Both the position numbers and the translations under genes were made by a program. The notes below the pieces were generated by a model. The model had not been told where the DNA came from and searched no databases. It worked only from the letters and a program-made list of their open reading frames with translations. A stretch of DNA of 64,000 bases, from the NCBI RefSeq assembly GCF_000524195.1, contig NW_020170438.1, forward strand, positions 245,492-309,491, in the 5' to 3' direction. Below, piece after piece: positions 61,070 through 64,000 of the stretch; within the stretch, counting starts at the first letter, position 1, and every line of letters begins with the position of its first letter. Source of the DNA: Echinococcus granulosus. Its lineage: Eukaryota; Platyhelminthes; Cestoda; Cyclophyllidea; Taeniidae.

Positions 61070-64000
61070 ATCGGATCTGTGTGTATATAGAAGGATGGCT
61101 GGACTTTTGATATTCTATTCAGTTTTGAATTTGTCTGGTCATTTCTTCCAACCGCTTACTCATACTTTTGTTTACCCATTAAAACCCTCAGCCATATCAG
61201 ATTTACACTTTTTTAGCCTCTCTATCTGTTAGTCTATCCATCTTTCCATTCTCAGATCCCTTCATCACCCCAGATGTCCGTTGAAGCAATAATTCATCTA
61301 AGAAGCATCCCTTTAAAGGCCCGCACATCCTAAATCCATTCAATTATCCACTGTGGATTGGTTTTCTCGTCTGCTGCCTTTGCTGGATTCGGTGATCTGC
61401 GCATTCTAGGTCCATCCGTTGGTACATTCCTCCATTCGAACGTCATCAAGTCCTCCAGCTTACACACTTGTGCAGTCATTTTGGGCTTTATAATCTGTTC
61501 TTCCAATCAAATCTGTTCAAGTCTTTATTCGTCCCTAGGTTATTGAGCAAACTCGGATCTGTTTTTCGTTGACGATTATATTTTGCCAAAGTCTATCCGG
61601 TGTTTACTCACCCTAGTAGTACTGGTAGTAGTAGTACTAGTACTTGCCACAGATGCAAAAGAATTTACCATAAATTTATTGACAAAAGAAAAGATGACAG
61701 GACTGTCAACTACTTCCAGTGATGCAGCTTATTAACGTTGCCTCTTCTACTGAACGCGCACAAGACTAGGAGCAGAATATCCTGCCGGTCGAATTCGTAC
61801 CTTGGTGCAGCCTTTGCCCATGCGCTCAACCTTACCTCCTTCCCAGTTTGATCCGCCAATTCATCCACCCTTCCTGCAACATTTGCTGCTGTGATGTACA
61901 ACTAGAATGCAGTGCCTGAAAACCATAGATAGTGGGCAACATTGCGAGGTGAATACGTCAAGTCGTAAGCGTGGAAATGGGTGGATGGTTAAAGTTGTCG
62001 AAATCTATTCTTGACTTGGTTTCCCTCCAAATGGAATGCTGGCCTACACTATGCAGTCTAGAATGTGGAGCGACAACACTCCGCCTCTATTACAATATTT
62101 ATGTGCACACAAAAACGTACAGTCCTCGGTTTAAGAGCTTCTAAATCTCCTAGAAACGGCCTTTATTTGTTCAGTCATGCTCTTCCGATTGACACTGGAT
62201 GTGTTATTTGCATTCTGAGCTTCAAGGATCAACCACTCACTGAGGGACGCATCTGAATAAGCCGACAGAGTGATTTGCTCAGGCTCAGACTTAGCCTCGG
62301 ACGCAAACACAGTTGGACTTTACCGTCCAGCTGCTGGTACACATGCACGTCGCATGTGTGTATTGACACATACACACCTCAATCAACAACGGCATCTGCC
62401 CAGATACCCTAATTCACAATTTATCCAGGTTTTTCCTACTGAGAGTATCTAGGCCATTTAAGCTCGCAGAAATCTCAGATTACGAATAACAGACTGCCTA
62501 AGTTAAGACAAATTCGCATTAATTGTTTGCAAAATTTACTCTAGAGATTGGGAGGAAGGCTAAAAAATGAAAATGTCATGAAAGAGGCAAGTTATAAACA
62601 GTTCATAGTCTCATCGCTCCTAAGATGATGATGCAGATAGATGTAGCAAAAAGAGCCGCGAGCCCTTCCGCACACCTAATTTAACAAACCTGTTTCAAGG
62701 GGAACAATGAAGGAATGCTCCCAGGATATTATGAGCTTCGACAAATTAGCCACTCGAGGTAGTGATACGTGAGTCAGCTTGTTTTTCAAAAAAGACCCTC
62801 ATAATCCAGGGAATGTTCAATTCAGCATTCATTTGTATTTACTTAACCGTGAAGAGACCAATCATAGTGAATAATTATTGAATGACAAATATACATTTGG
62901 ACACTTTAGTTTAATTTCACTGATCCATAAATGGGTTGGCCCGTCTGCGATCAAGTTGCTCAAAGCAGTTTGAGTCACTAAGCGATTAACTGACAAGTAC
63001 GGCAAGAGTGCAAGTGTTGCAAATCTACACCACAATCACGTAGATGCCTTCAAATCCCAAAAATATTCTTGTTTAACTTCCTGAAATCTTCTACTCCCCT
63101 AGCTACTTTTGGTAACGCACTAGAAACCGCTTCCTCCTTCTTCTCCTTTCTGATGCTCTGGCTATTGTGTTAGCTGTACTTTAAATGCTCTGATAGTCAG
63201 CCTAAGTCCCCTGTCAATCTGTCACTAGTTGATGCATGGGACGGAACTGGCCGTGCGACTCTGATTCGACTCACCCATTGGCTCAGGCTCCACTGGCCAG
63301 CAACTGGGCTCACACACGCGTGTCGCACGCTGATCGACATGGACATCCACCCTAAACCTGGAGTCTGCCTATCAATTATGTGGCTGGGAGATCGACAGGA
63401 CTCAGGCCACTCGCCCACGTAGAAAGTCCAGGCTACAACACCTTGCTGCCTTATCAGCGTGATGGTAAATGACAATTATTTCCTCCTTCTTCACACAATT
63501 CTCAACTACTATACTACTCAATTGACAACTTTGAAAAGGCATATCTGTCACCCTTGTGATGTGCCTTGATTTTTACCTCTGTATGTGAAACCCACTATAA
63601 GGAAAGACGGTAGTCGGAGCAATTTGAGGCAACTGGAGACATGAGGTAGAGAGCTTGATGGGTGCCCTAATAACCAACAACAACTACATCACGTGTGTCG
63701 TTAAAATGTGCAACCATCAATGCTACCTCATGTAAATCGAGCATAAATGTAGGGCTCAAGACTGAAAGTAAGACTAGCAATTCTCTTGAATTTACAAAGG
63801 AAACCTAGAAGTTGAAGGAAGGTGAGGCATGGTGGAGATCAATGCGAGAACATAAAGAGCATTAGGTGAAAATGTGAAAAGCCAGCGTGGGTTCTCGCAC
63901 TGTTGGTTACCATGTAGGCGCACGTATATTGGTCATAAGAGCTGTGCACCCACACGTGTTGGAACTCAATTTCTGGACATGCTTGACCACCTTAAGAACA
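61070..64000. other. Region after MYBBP1A with no recognised gene
   Basis: Short frames only. About 61.2-61.33 kb is again ATCC/ATCT-like, weaker than the tract around antiporter exon 4. A small imperfect TAGTAC/TAGTAG run lies at 61615-61645. A more GC-rich block at about 63.2-63.47 kb has a 92-codon - strand frame without a family I know. No tRNA seen. Confidence 0.45.

Noticed and set aside
1..64000. tRNA, rRNA, CRISPR or bacterial operon features
   Set aside because: No tRNA B-box with a fitting cloverleaf, no rRNA-like blocks, no regularly spaced identical repeats; the window is intron-bearing eukaryotic DNA.

Overview
The window is eukaryotic nuclear DNA. It is AT-rich, has spliced genes with canonical GT-AG introns, many decayed interspersed repeats and two 100-base runs of N. 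Introns fall into two size classes (29-75 nt and several hundred nt to 16 kb), and the two recognisable proteins are divergent animal homologues. My best guess is a parasitic flatworm, probably a tapeworm; this is inference, because no rRNA, mitochondrial or other diagnostic gene is present.

Two genes are well supported. (1) A SLC9B/NHA-type cation/proton antiporter. Exons 1-4 lie on the + strand at 4214-28085 and include a 16 kb first intron. Exons 5 and 6 lie on the - strand at 44647-43429, and the last exon is back on the + strand at 40725-41075. All three pieces sit on either side of, or between, the two N gaps. In spite of the strand flips, every splice phase matches and the seven exons total 2844 nt (947 codons plus stop), so they form one gene. 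The block between the gaps is therefore probably mis-oriented or rearranged. A near-identical inverted repeat on the outer edge of both gaps is the likely cause. (2) A complete MYBBP1A / DNA polymerase V (POL5) family gene on the + strand at 50370-61028: 15 exons, 3624 nt of coding sequence, 1207 residues, with micro-introns of 29 and 37 nt and one GC-AG intron.

Layout: 1-4213, no gene seen. 4214-34139, antiporter exons 1-4 with long introns; intron 1 holds a candidate nested two-exon gene (14952-15297) and two weak coding-like stretches on the - strand. Exon 4 is embedded in about 2 kb of degenerate ATCC/ATCT-type pyrimidine-rich repeat. 34240-45101, the suspect block with exons 7, 6 and 5 plus repeats, including a candidate short LTR-like element near 37.1-38.1 kb. 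45202-50369, repeat-rich sequence with a broken Ty3/Gypsy-like integrase flanked by diverged direct repeats. 50370-61028, MYBBP1A. 61029-64000, no gene recognised.

The two genes are unrelated in function (membrane ion exchange versus nucleolar ribosome biogenesis) and look like chance neighbours. I saw no new multi-gene system. The most unusual features are in the antiporter: a cytoplasmic-type insertion of about 235 residues with an Ala/Gly tract, a second insertion of about 60 residues with two N-glycosylation sequons, and a His/acidic tail ending in a class I PDZ ligand.
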